Below are positions 46,001 through 57,534 of a DNA stretch of 64,000 nucleotides, in pieces. Source of the stretch: Cyclina sinensis (taxonomy: Eukaryota > Mollusca > Bivalvia > Venerida > Veneridae); assembly GCA_012932295.1 (NCBI GenBank), contig JAAONU010000001.1, positions 5,355,104 to 5,419,103 of the forward strand. Direction: 5' to 3'. Position 1 is the first letter of the stretch. Every line of letters begins with the position of its first letter. Under the pieces are notes generated by a model. The model worked only from the letters and a program-made list of their open reading frames with translations, ran no database searches and had not been told where the DNA came from. The translations under genes were made by a program, and so were the position numbers.

Positions 46001-49000
46001 TGAAACATTAATGCCTGCCTTCTTTATCTATAAACATCACTGGCGTCTTGTCACCGTGCCATTTTTCCAGTCTGTATAAATAGAAACATTGTTCATTTGA
46101 AATCCATTATCACTTATATTTTTGTACCATACTGAAGATGTTTGTCATAATGAATGCCGAAATGCCTACAACAGTTCTAGGCACAAGGGGGGGGGGGGAA
46201 GTTATTGTTGTATGTAAACATGTAAACCTTTACTAATACACACAAAAGACTTGTTTGAGCGAATTCGTCAGCTGTCACCCACAAGGCAGTTCAGTACAGT
46301 TCATTCGTAATTTTGAAGACAGTTGATTAAAAGTGCAAAAATGCTAATGTTACGCTTTCTCGTTTACGATGACATCTTAAATAACATGTAGCATTTAGAT
46401 CATTTTATGAAGAATGTAAAGCAACAATTGGACTCTTAAATATTTTCTGCAGTAATGATACCTCGAGATTTTGAAGTAGACTTGAAAACCAGTTGATCAG
46501 AGTCAGACGAAAAAGGGCACTCGAGTATACTTTTTCGGAAATAGACTTTTTGACTGCTTTAAGTGGTTTTGAAGACGATATCCTTTCAGGCACAATGTCT
46601 GGAAATATTAGCTGCCTACGTGAGGCATTTAAAAATAATACTGAGTTAAAATGAAAAAAATGGCGTGAAAAATCAAAATCCTAAGAATGGCGTCATATAG
46701 CATAATTGACATTTTCTGTCTTTTGAAAGTCCAGTTTTAGCTACAAATAGAAGAATATACTAAAATAATAGAATAGTTTATATAGGTTTTAGAACTCTAT
46801 GCTTTTAACGAACATTTTTATTGTGAAAACAGCTAAAAGCAACACCATATCTACAAATCTTTCACTTATTTGAAGAAAACATCAACCAAATGCTTATAAG
46901 CTATGATCACGTCTAGTTACAAAATCCTTAGGCCAACAACATAACGAATTATCAAAGACTGATATGTAAATTTAGATATTCATTAGAAAAAAATAGTTGT
47001 AACAAGTAGGTAATTCCTATTATCTTAAAATATTTTATTTTTGCAAGTAAAACAGCCTCATAAAACAGTTACTATAGTAACGGTTGTCAGGCAGTCACAT
47101 TCAAAGTGATCGCTTCTATGAAGACAATATCAAGGCTATCAAGTTTTCACTTAAACCTTGCATTTGGAATGTTGGAAAATATACCATTGTTAATTGATAT
47201 TCAATTCATTGCATTTAAATGTAGCAATATCTGAGTGCCCATTGTCAAGTCTCATCAGCCATTTTACATAAACATTGGAACATAGGAAAAAGCCAGTAAA
47301 TCCTATGACCTTTACACTGACTGTTCAAGGACACATGAAATTTCTAAGCTCTTACATAAAATATCTTCTTTTGCAGACGTAAACAATTCGCGAGCTATGC
47401 TAGTGAGTCATCCAGAGCACGAAGAATATTATTTAGACCGGTATCGAGAACGTGAAATTAGAAGAACCGGTAAAAAGGTGCGGCGCTCTCAAAGTGACGT
47501 CACACTTCACTCCACGCGTAGACCGAAAAATAGAAAACAACGCAAAGAAACGCCATTTGATATAGAAAAGTCCACTAGATCACGTGACAGTGAAGACAGG
47601 AGCAGCAACGATAGATACGAAAGTAGGCCGCGTAGAAGTCAGAGTAATGAAAGAGAACTTACCAATGAAAGAACTATAGTTGCTGACGTCCACAGGCAGA
47701 AGAAGCCGGCGCCTCCTCCGCCTAAACCGAAACCACATAGAGAGGAAATACAATCAAAATCTATGGACTTCCCAGAGCCGGAAATATCAGAATCCGCAAC
47801 GGATAGTGCCAAACTGAGAGCGTTAGAGAGAGAAAGAGAAAGGAATAGAGAATTAGAGCGAGCAGAACAAAGAAAGAAAGAGGAATATATCAAACGGACA
47901 GATTACAGTGTAGATAATCGTGCGTTTATTGATGACAATGGAACCAGTGACTTAAATGTTAGGCCCTATAGTTACGAGGGAAAACCTTCTGTGTATGAAA
48001 GTTCGATTGTTGCAAAAATGGCTGCCATGGCTGATACTCCAAAGGCGACATACATAAATAAACAAGGGATTATAGACACTAGGAGTAAACCTAGCGACCA
48101 TCCTGCTTCTACTGAAGCTTTTCATGCCGAAGTGGCCAAAAAGTTAGAAAAACTTCAGGATAGGACTGTTCCGCCCCTAGATTTGACCGAAGGGCCTGTA
48201 GCTACCTCCACCGGGAACCATTCGAGAGCCAGTCGACCAACGAGTGCCAAGCGACGTTCGAGACGAGGCTCAAACGTCACAGACCAAGACGGTTAGTTAG
48301 TTTGAATTGCATTGATGCTGAAATAAATTTGACAAATGTTAAAGCAATTACAAAGCATTTTCTGTTATTCATTATCTATCTTTTAAGTGACCTCAGATAA
48401 ACGGCCTTGACTGGTGCTGATGTTTCTCTCGACAATAATTGTTTTCTTCTGTGTTTATTTTTGTTTAAAAATCTTAAAACTTTTTTCAGGTAACGTTATT
48501 ACGGAACAAGCCTTCCAGTTTCTTGATGGGTATTCAGACAGGCGAGGGTACAGATTTCATTGATAGCGGCAGTATTACTCCGACACTTGTTAAGGGTATG
48601 CATTTATTGAATTAAACACTTCGCATTTTCATTCCTTTGCTTTGAGATTTCAGAACTAAGACCTACAAATCGTAGAATACTTGTATAGTAACACTATCAC
48701 ACAGTTTGTTAAGCATGTCGGGACATAATTACAGACTCATGAATTGATCGGCACATAATTATAGACACTTGAATTAATACAAATCCTTTTCAAATCTCGT
48801 TTGATCTATTTACTTAAACCTTCTATGTATCATTCGTTTCTCCAAGGTAATGGGGCTTTAGATAATTCTACCTCAGCTTTAAAGGTAAAGGTATCCCTTT
48901 CAATTCTGGCTCAAGTACTGCGTTAACATGGCGGCTAAATGACGACAAAACTGACAGAATACAAGTTGTATTCTAACTAACATGTTGAATCTTACTGATG

Positions 49001-49079
49001 CATGAAATGAAGGGGAAAAATCACATAGTTTATTTACATTTGTTTTGTTTCTTTTGCAGATTATGATATCAATTTGTAA
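42980..49079 (+). CDS. Unrecognised single-pass membrane protein with long adaptor-like tail (6 coding exons, about 522 aa)
   Basis: Joining 42980-43080, 43947-44263, 44750-44911, 47377-48291, 48542-48595 and 49060-49079 gives 1569 nt, an unbroken 522-codon frame with matching phases at every junction. An in-frame TGA just before the ATG (42974) fixes the start. Residues 1-8 are outside or lumenal, 9-31 form a Gly/Ala/Ile/Leu membrane segment, and CCLKRRNR is a basic stop-transfer signal. The tail holds five DPRI/DPRL repeats (77-96), a tyrosine-rich block (140-193, 10 Tyr, with YMDL resembling a YxxPhi sorting signal), two RRSQS motifs (229, 279) that could be kinase/14-3-3 sites, a polyproline SH3-type ligand KKPAPPPPKPKP (302-313), an Arg/Glu-rich helix likely to coil (about 337-367) and a C-terminus DYDINL resembling a class II PDZ ligand. 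I infer a membrane-anchored signalling or scaffold protein. No family was recognised. Confidence 0.8.
43455..43507 (+). repeat. (AAT)n microsatellite in intron 2
   Basis: About 17 AAT-type units with a few AAC/AGT interruptions. Confidence 0.9.
43744..43829 (+). other. Possible alternative exon with an internal 30-bp duplication
   Basis: Bounded by TTTCTCTGTCAG and a weak donor GTTAGC. It contains two near-identical 30/31-bp copies of GAAGTCGTGATTCCAGTACT..TTCCA. Spliced after exon 2 it would give NWKVGSRDSSTGASRKS and then a stop. Its 86-nt length does not preserve the frame. It could be a poison exon, or a normal exon whose duplication or assembly carries one wrong base. Confidence 0.35.
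43947..44263 (+). CDS. Exon 3: basic juxtamembrane region and DPRL repeats
   Basis: Acceptor ATATACAG, donor GTACTC. Entered in phase 2 from exon 2, the frame is fully open for 317 nt and begins RRNRDHRKSSQK. DPR-I/L repeats five times. It contains WFGSPSLYSASPPQIY and ends in phase 1. Other frames across this exon are shadows. Confidence 0.75.
44750..44911 (+). CDS. Exon 4: tyrosine-rich segment
   Basis: Acceptor TCTCTTGTAG, donor GTAGGC, 162 nt, phase 1-1. Ten tyrosines in 54 residues, including SYMDLYSYPYNYDPY. Probable phosphorylation or sorting motifs. Confidence 0.8.
44912..47376 (+). other. Intron 4 of the membrane-protein gene
   Basis: 2.5-kb AT-rich intron with a G homopolymer near 46190. 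No nested gene seen. Confidence 0.6.
47377..48291 (+). CDS. Exon 5: large charged/proline-rich cytoplasmic segment
   Basis: Acceptor ATCTTCTTTTGCAG, donor GTTAGT at 48292, 915 nt, phase 1-1. Rich in Arg, Lys, Glu and Ser, with a polyproline stretch, a RERERNRELERAEQRKKEE coiled-coil-like helix and a final Ser/Arg-rich patch (RPTSAKRRSRRGS). The region is likely intrinsically disordered apart from the helix. Confidence 0.88.
48490..48595 (+). CDS. Exon 6 with two alternative 3' splice sites
   Basis: The distal acceptor TTTTTTTCAG|G (48489) gives GNVITEQAFQFLDGYSDRRG and a TGA at 48561-48563. The proximal acceptor TATTCAGACAG|G (48541) gives GEGTDFIDSGSITPTLVK and continues in frame over the GTATGC donor (48596) into DYDINL-stop. 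Both are phase-compatible with exon 5. The gene therefore may make two C-termini. Confidence 0.65.
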
Positions 49080-49101
49080 TGGATGCAAAAGACCAAATAA
49101 A
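49060..49101 (+). CDS. Exon 7: C-terminus, stop and poly(A) signal
   Basis: Acceptor TTTCTTTTGCAG. Phase-1 entry reads DYDINL then TAA (49077-49079). AATAAA follows at 49096-49101, and another at 49774-49779 may be used for a longer 3' UTR. Confidence 0.7.
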
Positions 49102-50179
49102 TGCAGTGCCAATGTAGTACCATCGTGATGAAGCATTTTCTTGTTTTATAGAAATTGATTGTTATCGTCACTAGCAAGCTATTTCCATAGCTGATATATG
49201 ATTTAAACGTCAGCATGATTCAAACAATATGTTACCGGTATTGCAAATAGCCATGCTTTGTTTATGATTGAATTCGAGATGCGTAGTTTAGATGATAATG
49301 ATTAATTCATAAGTGTTGCAGACGACATTCTAATATAATTATGTTTTCCATGCTATTCGGATAATTCGTAGCTATGGAGTATTATGCGTACCTTTCTGTG
49401 ATATTTTTCAAATATCAAAGTGACATATTGACATAAATCGTTTGTGCATTTATCATTTTGATCGTGCCTTTTTTGCCAGTGTATCATATTATTTAACGAT
49501 ATTTATTAACATTCAGTATTTAACCATTTACGGATATTCACCATACCACGGAGCAGATCTGAGCACTACACGCACTATTTTCACTCATTTACAACATTTA
49601 GAAATTAGTTTTTGAAACTGCAGTCTTCGGGAAAAGAATTGAATACTTACACCACAAAAGAAATATTCACAGCACTAACACAATTATTCTAGTGACCCCA
49701 AGAAGAGACATTGTTTACGTGTAGGTTCGTAAAACTGTAGCAGGGCAGCCTGTGGGGCCAGTCGCGGTTTTGTAATAAACATCAAACAACATGTATAGTT
49801 CTTATATATAGTTCAACGTATATGTATAGGATTTCGATTTTTTTCTCCAAAGCGGGACTTTCTGAATATTTTTATTCAATGGTTGTATTTTATATGAAGC
49901 TTTAAGTTATTTTGAACTGTTTAAAGATATTAATTAGTACTATACTCGTTATTCTCTCCACTTTATCTTATGGTTACATATTTGTGTATCAAACGGGACT
50001 GTTAGGTCAGAACAGTGTGATCGAAGTGGAATCACGTGACAGAGAAAGAGATGGGAGGGGTGGGGAAACATTACACAAGCAGTGTCCATCAGTGTTTTAC
50101 CTATCCAAAAAGGTAATAATGCAATTTATATTTTTTGAACTGACGGCGTATATCTGTTTTTTATGTTTCTTTAGAACTC

Positions 50180-50307
50180 AAACATTTTCACCAACAAGCG
50201 TGAGGATACGGCAGTCCAAATACGACCCACTGTTGATAGTAAATCAGGTTTACCTGAATGACTTGCCCGAGCACATCTCAAAACCAATCCCAACTCGAAT
50301 CAGAATG
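50180..50307 (+). pseudogene. Reverse-transcriptase fragment
   Basis: The frame ending at TAA 50308 includes YDPLLIVNQVYLNDLPEHIS. This resembles the GPLLFLxYINDLP segment just before the FADD active site of non-LTR reverse transcriptases. The rest of the enzyme, including the catalytic Asp pair, is missing. An apparent acceptor (TTTCTTTAG) in front is probably chance. Confidence 0.4.
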
Positions 50308-50310
50308 TAA

Positions 50311-51847
50311 GAACAAGCGAGTAACTGTTTGTTCTTTATTTATTTTATTTTGACTTTTCTCTTCAGCAGACCAGTTGTTGTTTCTCTTGTCAAATTAGGG
50401 GATTTTATGTCTTATATCTGTTAGGGTTCTTGTTTTAATTCAGTTTCTACCATAATTGTATTGTACTTTTAATCTAAAGCAGTAATTCTTGCATTTGGAT
50501 ATTGTCACTAATTTTTAGTTCAACTTTTTATTGTTTCTATTTAAATTCAGGGTTCTTTTCTTCAAATGTGCTACATCTGTTGTCTTTTTTTTCTTTTTGA
50601 TCAGTTGATATTATTTATATTCATGTCTTAGAAACAATACGATGAGATTTTGTTTTGCAATAAGACGGGTTTTTATGTGTATTCAAATATGCGTATGTTG
50701 TGTGTAATTTTTAGCGTTTTCAATTTTTTTCTTCCATTTGCATCAATAATATGTCATCATGTTACGTATTCTAAGACGAGCAATATTCAGTAAGTGGCAT
50801 AAAATTCCTTGGTCACTTATACAGCTGGACCCTTTTGCAATAGTACACGTTGCACAACTTTCTATCCAATATACATTAATTTGATTTTCTTTTTCATTTT
50901 TGTATGAAGCAAATATTTGATAATTAAGAAATACAGAATGATAGATAGATACTTGTTTTGTTGTTGTTGTTGTTGTTAGTTATGAGCCAAGTTACTGCAT
51001 GAGTACAGTATTTCCCCAGAGTTTCATCCATTTAAGAGGCCAGATAAAATGGTGACGGATTTAATGCTGTTAATCTTGACATGTTCTTCGGGAAAATGGG
51101 AACAGTAAAGGTACATCTTCAGAAAGGCTGTCATTAAAGATTGTAGCCTTAACAATATCTCCCTTTATATTGTACATGCTGATTCATTCGTGTATTTTGA
51201 CCGGCTCTCGTTTTTCTTCTCTATTTGGAACATTGTTTTTGCCCTTGCCAGTTGCCACCAAACAGACCACGATGTGCTTTGCTCGCTTTTCAGTTGTTAC
51301 TCCTATAAATGACAAATGGATCTTTCCTATCTGAAAGAATGGAAAATTTTACTTTAGAAAGCGGAATTAACTAATTAACCCCTATCTAGAAAGTAATTCA
51401 TTCTTACATTAGGTGCTGGTGATGGGACAGAGGATTCAAACCAGCGGCCTTTTATGTTACGATCGATTGCATATCTGATTCGATTAGCATAAATGCAAGC
51501 CTCTTACACCTGTGACAGAGAATCGATTCTTTGGCTTTTTGACTCCTCATATCCAGCGGACATGAGTTCGAACCAACATCTAAAACCAGACTGGTCTTTT
51601 TCTCATGGATTGCATCTTTCATGTTACGGACGGAAGTGATTTAACACTTCAGGGGGCGTTGACCATATTGGAAACCGGTACCGACAATAAATAAACTGCG
51701 ATTGAGTCCAGCAGACATGAGTTCGAATCCTATGTAAGGTCTTTTTTCTGATACATTTCATCTTTTTGTTACAGGTGTAACATAGACAGAAATTCTAAAG
51801 ATTATTGATATTCGTTAAAGTCAGTTCTTAACACATGTCTTTACGAA
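50311..51847. other. No gene; SINE fragments
   Basis: A (GTT)n run lies near 50957-50978. Around 51500-51740 there are B-box-like GAGTTCGAACC and GAGTTCGAATCC words and the SINE-tail phrase GACCATATTGGAAACCGGTACCG, so decayed tRNA-derived SINEs are likely. The frame at 49912-50310 is not a gene. Confidence 0.45.
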
Positions 51848-52135
51848 CCATTATTTGGGTTTGTTTGTTTTGGGGTTTAACGTCGATTTCAACATATAGG
51901 TTATATCTCGGTGGTCAGTCCACCTAACCGGGTTTCCTGGATAACTAACCAGTAATTGCCAATTTCTCCGCAAGTGACTGACTATTGTTCCAACATGATC
52001 TACTCTGAATCAGCGGTGAGAGACAAATGAACATTAGACACAATGTCTGCGATCAACTGTCACTGAGAAATTTTGCCCTGCCTAGGGGTCGAACCAACGA
52101 CCGATGGATTACTAATGCAGTGCTCTACGGACATT
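51848..52135 (-). mobile_element. SINE, inverted relative of the copy at 3760
   Basis: Read leftward it ends in GACGTTAAACCCCAAAACAAA. The body contains AGTCAGTCACTTGCGGAGAAAT and GGACTGACCACCG, as in the 3760 copy, and the B-box region reads GGTTCGACCCC. More diverged than the 3760 copy; no clean target duplication noticed. Confidence 0.7.
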
Positions 52136-53344
52136 ATCTGGGTGTTGGCTTTACAAACGCACGTGCAGTCTGCATAGGTCAATAGGTCAACAATTGTTGC
52201 TATATAGCTGAATAGTCAGGCTGTTGCCAAGAAACAAAAACAGATGTTTTATTGCGCCCAACAATCTCGTTACCAGTGGCAAGGAGAGTTAATACAGTCA
52301 ACGGCCTTAGCTTTAGTCATCAATGAGCGTTATGAATATACTGATTTAAATGTTTTCTTCCAAATACAAATGACTGTTTCTTAAATTATCACCTGAATTT
52401 TGATTTTTATTTCTTTCGTGTAATTAAAATGCTTTATATCCCATTTTTTTCCTTCGAAGCCAGAGATAAGCGTTTCATTTGAAAGACAAAGGGGAATAAT
52501 TAGAATATTTATAAATAAAACGTCTAGAGTTGCTCCCCTTAACGACGTTCTTTTGGTCGTATAAGTTTCATAGCGTCACTCTGTATGATTCATGAAGTAT
52601 AACGGAACCTGAAAATTGAAACAAAACTGTCACTTTCTGGTTAAAAAGCATGTTTGCATGCGAAAAAAATAAGATATTGTTCACTTCTGCAATTGTCTTG
52701 GTAAAAATTCGCATAGGTCTCGGAAAAAATGTTACCATGACTATATGCCTTCGATGTTTTGAATAGTTCATCAGTCAAACTTATCCGACTGCAGTTCGAT
52801 TTTTCAAAAAGATAAAGAACATCTCTTAAGATAAATATTTCAAGTCAATTATTGGTCTTTGCCCGTTTTATAACTGGAACATCGTCGCCAACTTCATACA
52901 CGGGAAGAACTCGCCTTTGAAAGCAATGACCTCTGACGTACATTACTGCAACACTATTAACGATCATAATTTGTCAATTTAGATCTATAATAATAACATG
53001 AAGTAAATTTACTAAATAAAGTTTTACCCTTTTTATTCTAATCATCTATTTATTTTCACGAACATTCTTTTAAAGGGAGAGTATCCGTGTTAGCAAATAT
53101 ATACTTTAAATGTATTTTTCTCCCTTCAAACAATGAAATAGTATTTCAGAGAATTCACTCTTGAGTAAACTACAACTTACTATTACTTGTGTTAAAGTTG
53201 AAATAATGGTATTTTATCCTATGTTAAAAATAAATGCGTCAATGTTTGTTAGAGATAATTTTAACAGCAAGATAAAAGGCTAAACATTTTTGTTGTCTTC
53301 ATTTTCTGTTCCGTACTTAGAAGAAACTTATTACAGTAAATTCC
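52136..53344. other. No gene recognised
   Basis: AT-rich DNA. The short open frames look random. Confidence 0.4.
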
Positions 53345-53610
53345 AGGTGCGGAGACGTTGTTATTTCAAGTGGTCATGGGTTCGAGATCCCGTTTCTCCA
53401 CTGACTCTGTTTATTGTCTTTTGGATGAGACGTTTAAACGAAGCCCTTGAATCTGTGTTGTATACCAGAAAGGACCAGTAGTGTCTCAGTAACGGAATGA
53501 TCACTCTATCTTGAACTATACCTAAATCTCTTCAAGGGTTGTCGAGCAAATGAGCAACCGGTACAAATGATAACGATACAGACAGAACCGATATTTATTT
53601 CAATACAGCA
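53345..53610 (+). mobile_element. tRNA-SINE of a second family
   Basis: The head has GTGGTCATGGGTTCGAGATCCC (B box). The body has the conserved TTTTGGATGAGACGTTTAAACGAAG core, ACCAGTAGTGTCTC and CAACCGGTAC near the 3' end. The same order of blocks is found at 57225-57510. The GGATGAGACGTTAAAC core is shared by many mollusc SINEs. Confidence 0.7.
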
Positions 53611-54084
53611 CGCTTGATAAAAAGAGGGTCGTCATGACAACTCACCCGAAAACTATTATAGATATTGTTCTCTAAAAATAGAACATAGATCATCCTGTCA
53701 AGGTTAAAAATATGATTTCAAAATTGTCCATGTATTTCTTGTTACCAACCTAACACAAATAAATTTGAAAACGGTCTATGAAAGGATTATGATTGTGGAA
53801 TAACTTTGAAATTTGGTCAGGGTTTTTTGAGGAAAGGATTTTCAAAGTTTTCCATTTAGCCATATAGTAAAAACTTGCTGTACTACTGACAAGTTTTTAA
53901 CGAATCAACTTGTCTTCAAGGAATTTCCTACAGTAACATTTCTGTGTTTTTTTTTTACTTGAAATTAATATGCAAATCCAGCTGTCTGTAAATTTTAACA
54001 TGTTTGAAAGCAACTTATCCTTTGTTGCTTCTGGAGAAGAGCAGTGCAAACTGACTTCTACTATTACAAATATGCTTAGAATGG

Positions 54085-54245
54085 TGTTACCCAAACCGCA
54101 AGAGGGCATAGAGTGATGTCCCACAAACCTCAAGGGGCATAAACTGAAGTCCCCCTAACCTCAAGATGGTCATATAGTTAGGTGCCCCAAACCATCAAGA
54201 AGGCATAGAACGGGGTTCCTTATAACCTCCATAAGTGACATAGTG
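54085..54245 (+). repeat. Degenerate tandem repeat of about 40 bp (4 units)
   Basis: Units resemble CCCAAACCTCAAGARGGCATAGARTGA, heavily mutated. Confidence 0.6.
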
Positions 54246-54570
54246 CATGGTTTTATCACAGCATTCTTCTTATCATGAACCTGACATTCTGTAAGTTACC
54301 AAATCCCTTCTATGTAGTAACAGAAATGTTGAAACTAGTTAACTACAGGTAAATTAAATAGGCCATATGTTCATTATTGATACTAAATGGAATAGAAATG
54401 CAAACATTAATCCTGAATATTTTCTAATGTTTTTTTTTTCTTACGTTTTTACAATGACAAAATAAATACAAAATTTTACAAAAAGATAAAAAAGAATGAC
54501 GTTCTATTTCTGTTGTAAAAGCCATAAGAACGTTAAAAGTAAAGAATACATCTACCGATGTTTATTATTC

Positions 54571-54636
54571 TCTGTAGTGGTCACTTTTATTATCCTCTGT
54601 AGTGGTCACTTTTATTATCCTCTGTATTGGTCAGGT
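54571..54636 (+). repeat. 25-bp tandem repeat (2.7 copies)
   Basis: Copies of TCTGTAGTGGTCACTTTTAT followed by TATCC. Confidence 0.85.
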
Positions 54637-54773
54637 TTTCAAACTATATAGTATCAGTTACACCCACTGTCATCAGACAAAGGAAACAAGTTCCGTACAG
54701 AGAAAGATCCACAAATATTCATCACTGTAATCCTTGTATATTATATTTGATCGTCATCAAAAATAGTTTTGTT

Positions 54774-54983
54774 TTATTTACGCCTACCACTGCAGCTTGG
54801 TTTTAGAACGTGTTTCTTACCATCAGTTGTACACGTGCGACTGATTGAACTATCAAGACAATGAACCGGTATCCAGTATACAAAATATCTGACACCTTTT
54901 CTGTATATATGGAAGTTATTTCCATGTCTTATTGTACCTATGAACGTCCTTGAATGACACATGTACAAAGTAACAGCCGACAT
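54774..54983 (-). CDS. Small hypothetical ORF (69 aa), cysteine-containing
   Basis: An ATG frame (54983) ending in TAA encodes a basic product with four cysteines, ending HVLKPSCSGRRK. Composition is protein-like, but no domain, signal peptide or flanking splice site was recognised. May be an exon or chance. Confidence 0.15.
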   Translation of the reverse strand: MSAVTLYMCHSRTFIGTIRHGNNFHIYRKGVRYFVYWIPVHCLDSSISRTCTTDGKKHVLKPSCSGRRK

Positions 54984-55094
54984 ACTAGTATTTGATAGAC
55001 CTTTTGCTGTCTCCTTTGTTCTGTCGGTATATTTAGAAATAACACAATGTAATAAGTTTTAAGATCTTGTTTCTGTGCTCTGTATAGAGGCAAG

Positions 55095-55343
55095 ATGACA
55101 GCTGTTCAGGGGAGAAAGCTGTACAGACGGGGGTTTTTAAAGTTCGTAATTATTAAGGAGTATTACAAAACAAAGGCGAAAACGACAGCTGCTATTTTCC
55201 AGGGCAGCTTGGACTATGTCGGACGGTTTTTCTATGAATAATTTTCAGTCGAAGAACGTACATATAAAGTGAATGACGGTACTTATGTCGCGTGTCACCC
55301 TGTGAACGGTTTATGGATGATTCCAGGTCGTTTTGAACAATGA
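55095..55343 (+). pseudogene. Coding-like frame interrupted by one stop
   Basis: From ATG 55095 the frame reads MTAVQGRKLYRRG..., stops at TAA 55239-55241, then stays open to TGA 55341 with KVNDGTYVACHPVNGLWMIP. The composition on both sides of the stop looks protein-like. The family was not recognised, and chance cannot be excluded. Confidence 0.2.
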
Positions 55344-55797
55344 ACAGCTGGTTGTACTGAAAGAAAGAACGCTGAACGTAGAAGCAACTTTTGTAAAGTT
55401 GAGAGATAAGTAATGGATCTTTTATGTCACCGGGAATGTGTACAGATCATAAATAAAAGACCGCCGTTTGTATCTTGTATATTGTATATCAGCCGTGATA
55501 TTTATCTCTAAGTGATTAAATTTTATACTATGGAAAGTTCCTATTGATTGATATCTTAATGTGAACACGGTGTTAATCATTGAGTCATAATTAAAATATA
55601 AATAGTCATATTGGCATTGCCTGAATAAAGTTCAACAATATGTTTATAAAGCATCAGTCTCATATATCACGTGACATTTCCTTTATATAATAACGGAAAG
55701 ATATCTTACAGTTTGTGACATTAATTCATACGAGCAATAAATAGTCATTTTAACATTGCATGAAATGAGAAATAAATATAAATCGGCAACGTGTTAT

Positions 55798-55827
55798 ACA
55801 GACAGACAGACAGACAGACAGACAGAT
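55798..55827 (+). repeat. (CAGA)n microsatellite
   Basis: About seven CAGA units. Confidence 0.9.
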
Positions 55828-57224
55828 AACTTTATTTCACCCAAGGTATTTTAAAATACAACATGAGGATACGCAAATTCAAAAACTTAAGCCATATCAA
55901 GATCCGGTAGAAATCTGCAAACAGAATTTTCAAGTATAAAGTGTAAAGTAAGTATATGTAAAAAACTGTATAAAAATGCTAGAATATATGAAAAGCTAAT
56001 GGAAAGCACTTCTCTAGGTAGGCCAGTAGGTAATTTTTTGGAACTTGCTGTACTTCAAATACTTTACAGTGTTACAGAAGACGCTAGAAATGTGATATTT
56101 CACATTCTCCAGCAACTATATAACATGCTTGAAATAATAAGTTGCGTTTCGATGATTCAATGTTTTAAAGTTAATCCGATAATGTTTGAAAACTATTATT
56201 TTTAGGTGGACAGATGTCTTTTCTTGTCTTTGTTCCTTTAGAATATATAAAATGAAGTTATTATTGTATGAGGGAGAGACCGCTGAATGTCAACATAATA
56301 AATATGTGTCATGTATTCTATAGTGAGAACAGGCGATGCAATCTAATTAAAATCATATCCTAAACATCGCTTTGCTATTAGGATCTAACCGTAAGAGAGA
56401 TCATGAACTTCAGTCAGATTGACAGGCGATGCAGCCCTTAGGTTAACTGTGTTTGGGCAGTAAAACACTTCTTATCATATTCATTCTTAGAATATTCTCT
56501 TTTAACAAAATATTGCATGTTAACATATTTTACGTAATATCAAACAGATACACTTTACATTTATTCAAAAATAACGCTCAGTTATATGTCTTTTTAAAGT
56601 AAGTCATAAGAAAGTAACAAGGGAACGTGGCTACAATTTTTCAGTCGTATACCTTATTTTTTGTTAAAGAGATTTAAATACTTTAAACTGTTTTTTCTGC
56701 ATGCGACAACTTGGGTTTGAATTTTTTAATGTAACAAATGTCTTAACTGAATGCGTATCATATAGACCTTTGGTAAACATGGTTTCTTGCCATTCAAAGT
56801 GCCTGACGATGCGCAAGTATCTATTATTGTATATATTGATATTTGAACCGGTAAACTTGTTTAATTATATCTTTGTAAATTTAAGAGATATTTTACGTTG
56901 ATCAACAGGATGTTTCCTACTACTGGAGTTTGGCCTGTCTGGTTTATAACTTTTCCTGTTTGGACGAAATTAAATATTACCTTACAGAAACTTTCACATT
57001 GGCAAGACTGAGTAGACTAATGAGAGGTTAAATATAAACAATAAATCAGGTTCAGAGTTACCGGTGTTTACCTCTGACATACAAGATTTACTTTCAAATA
57101 ATTTGTACTGTTATGTACCTTGGCTAAAACTGAGTGTTGTATATAACGACCTGGTCTGTTACTCAAAGGTAAATGTCACGCTTAGAGGTTAAAGTTACAA
57201 GGACATGAAAGTTCGTAACTTAAA
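55828..57224. other. No gene recognised
   Basis: AT-rich, with a few random short frames. Confidence 0.4.
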
Positions 57225-57510
57225 GATGCAATGGTCCAGGGGTAACGCGCTGGACTGGTAATTCAGGGGTCGTGAGATCGATCCCCCGCTCCTCTGCTAA
57301 CTGTCTTTCGGATGAGACGTTAAACTGAGGTCACGTGTTTCAGTGCGGTACACTGAGCATGCAAAAGAACCAGGGGTGTCTCTAGAATGGGATGCTTTCT
57401 GTATCTTGCACTATCCCCCACAACATAAAAAAACTAATCTCCGCAGGGTGGGGGCGGGGGCGTCGGTCATATGGGCAACCGGTACCGCCGATAGATTAAC
57501 TCAAAATAAG
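57225..57510 (+). mobile_element. tRNA-SINE, second family, better preserved copy
   Basis: A box GGGGTAACGCGCTGG and B box GTGAGATCGATCCC, then the core CTTTCGGATGAGACGTTAAAC, ACCAGGGGTGTCTC, a GC-rich patch and GGGCAACCGGTACCGCCGATA. It resembles 53345-53610 in block order. Confidence 0.8.
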
Positions 57511-57534
57511 GTAGATAGAGCCGATTAAAAGACA

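Noticed and set aside
47639..47893. 84-aa minus-strand ORF
   Set aside because: Antisense shadow of exon 5; its Ser/Leu runs mirror the Arg/Glu codons.
264..49079. One giant gene joining the sushi/EGF/HYR exons to the membrane-protein exons
   Set aside because: The exon with the membrane segment has an in-frame stop before its ATG and its own TATA box and 5' exon; the sushi gene also has poly(A) signals at about 5.9 kb.
49912..50310. 132-aa ORF as a membrane protein gene
   Set aside because: No ATG at its start; the only recognisable part is a short reverse-transcriptase-like stretch at its end.
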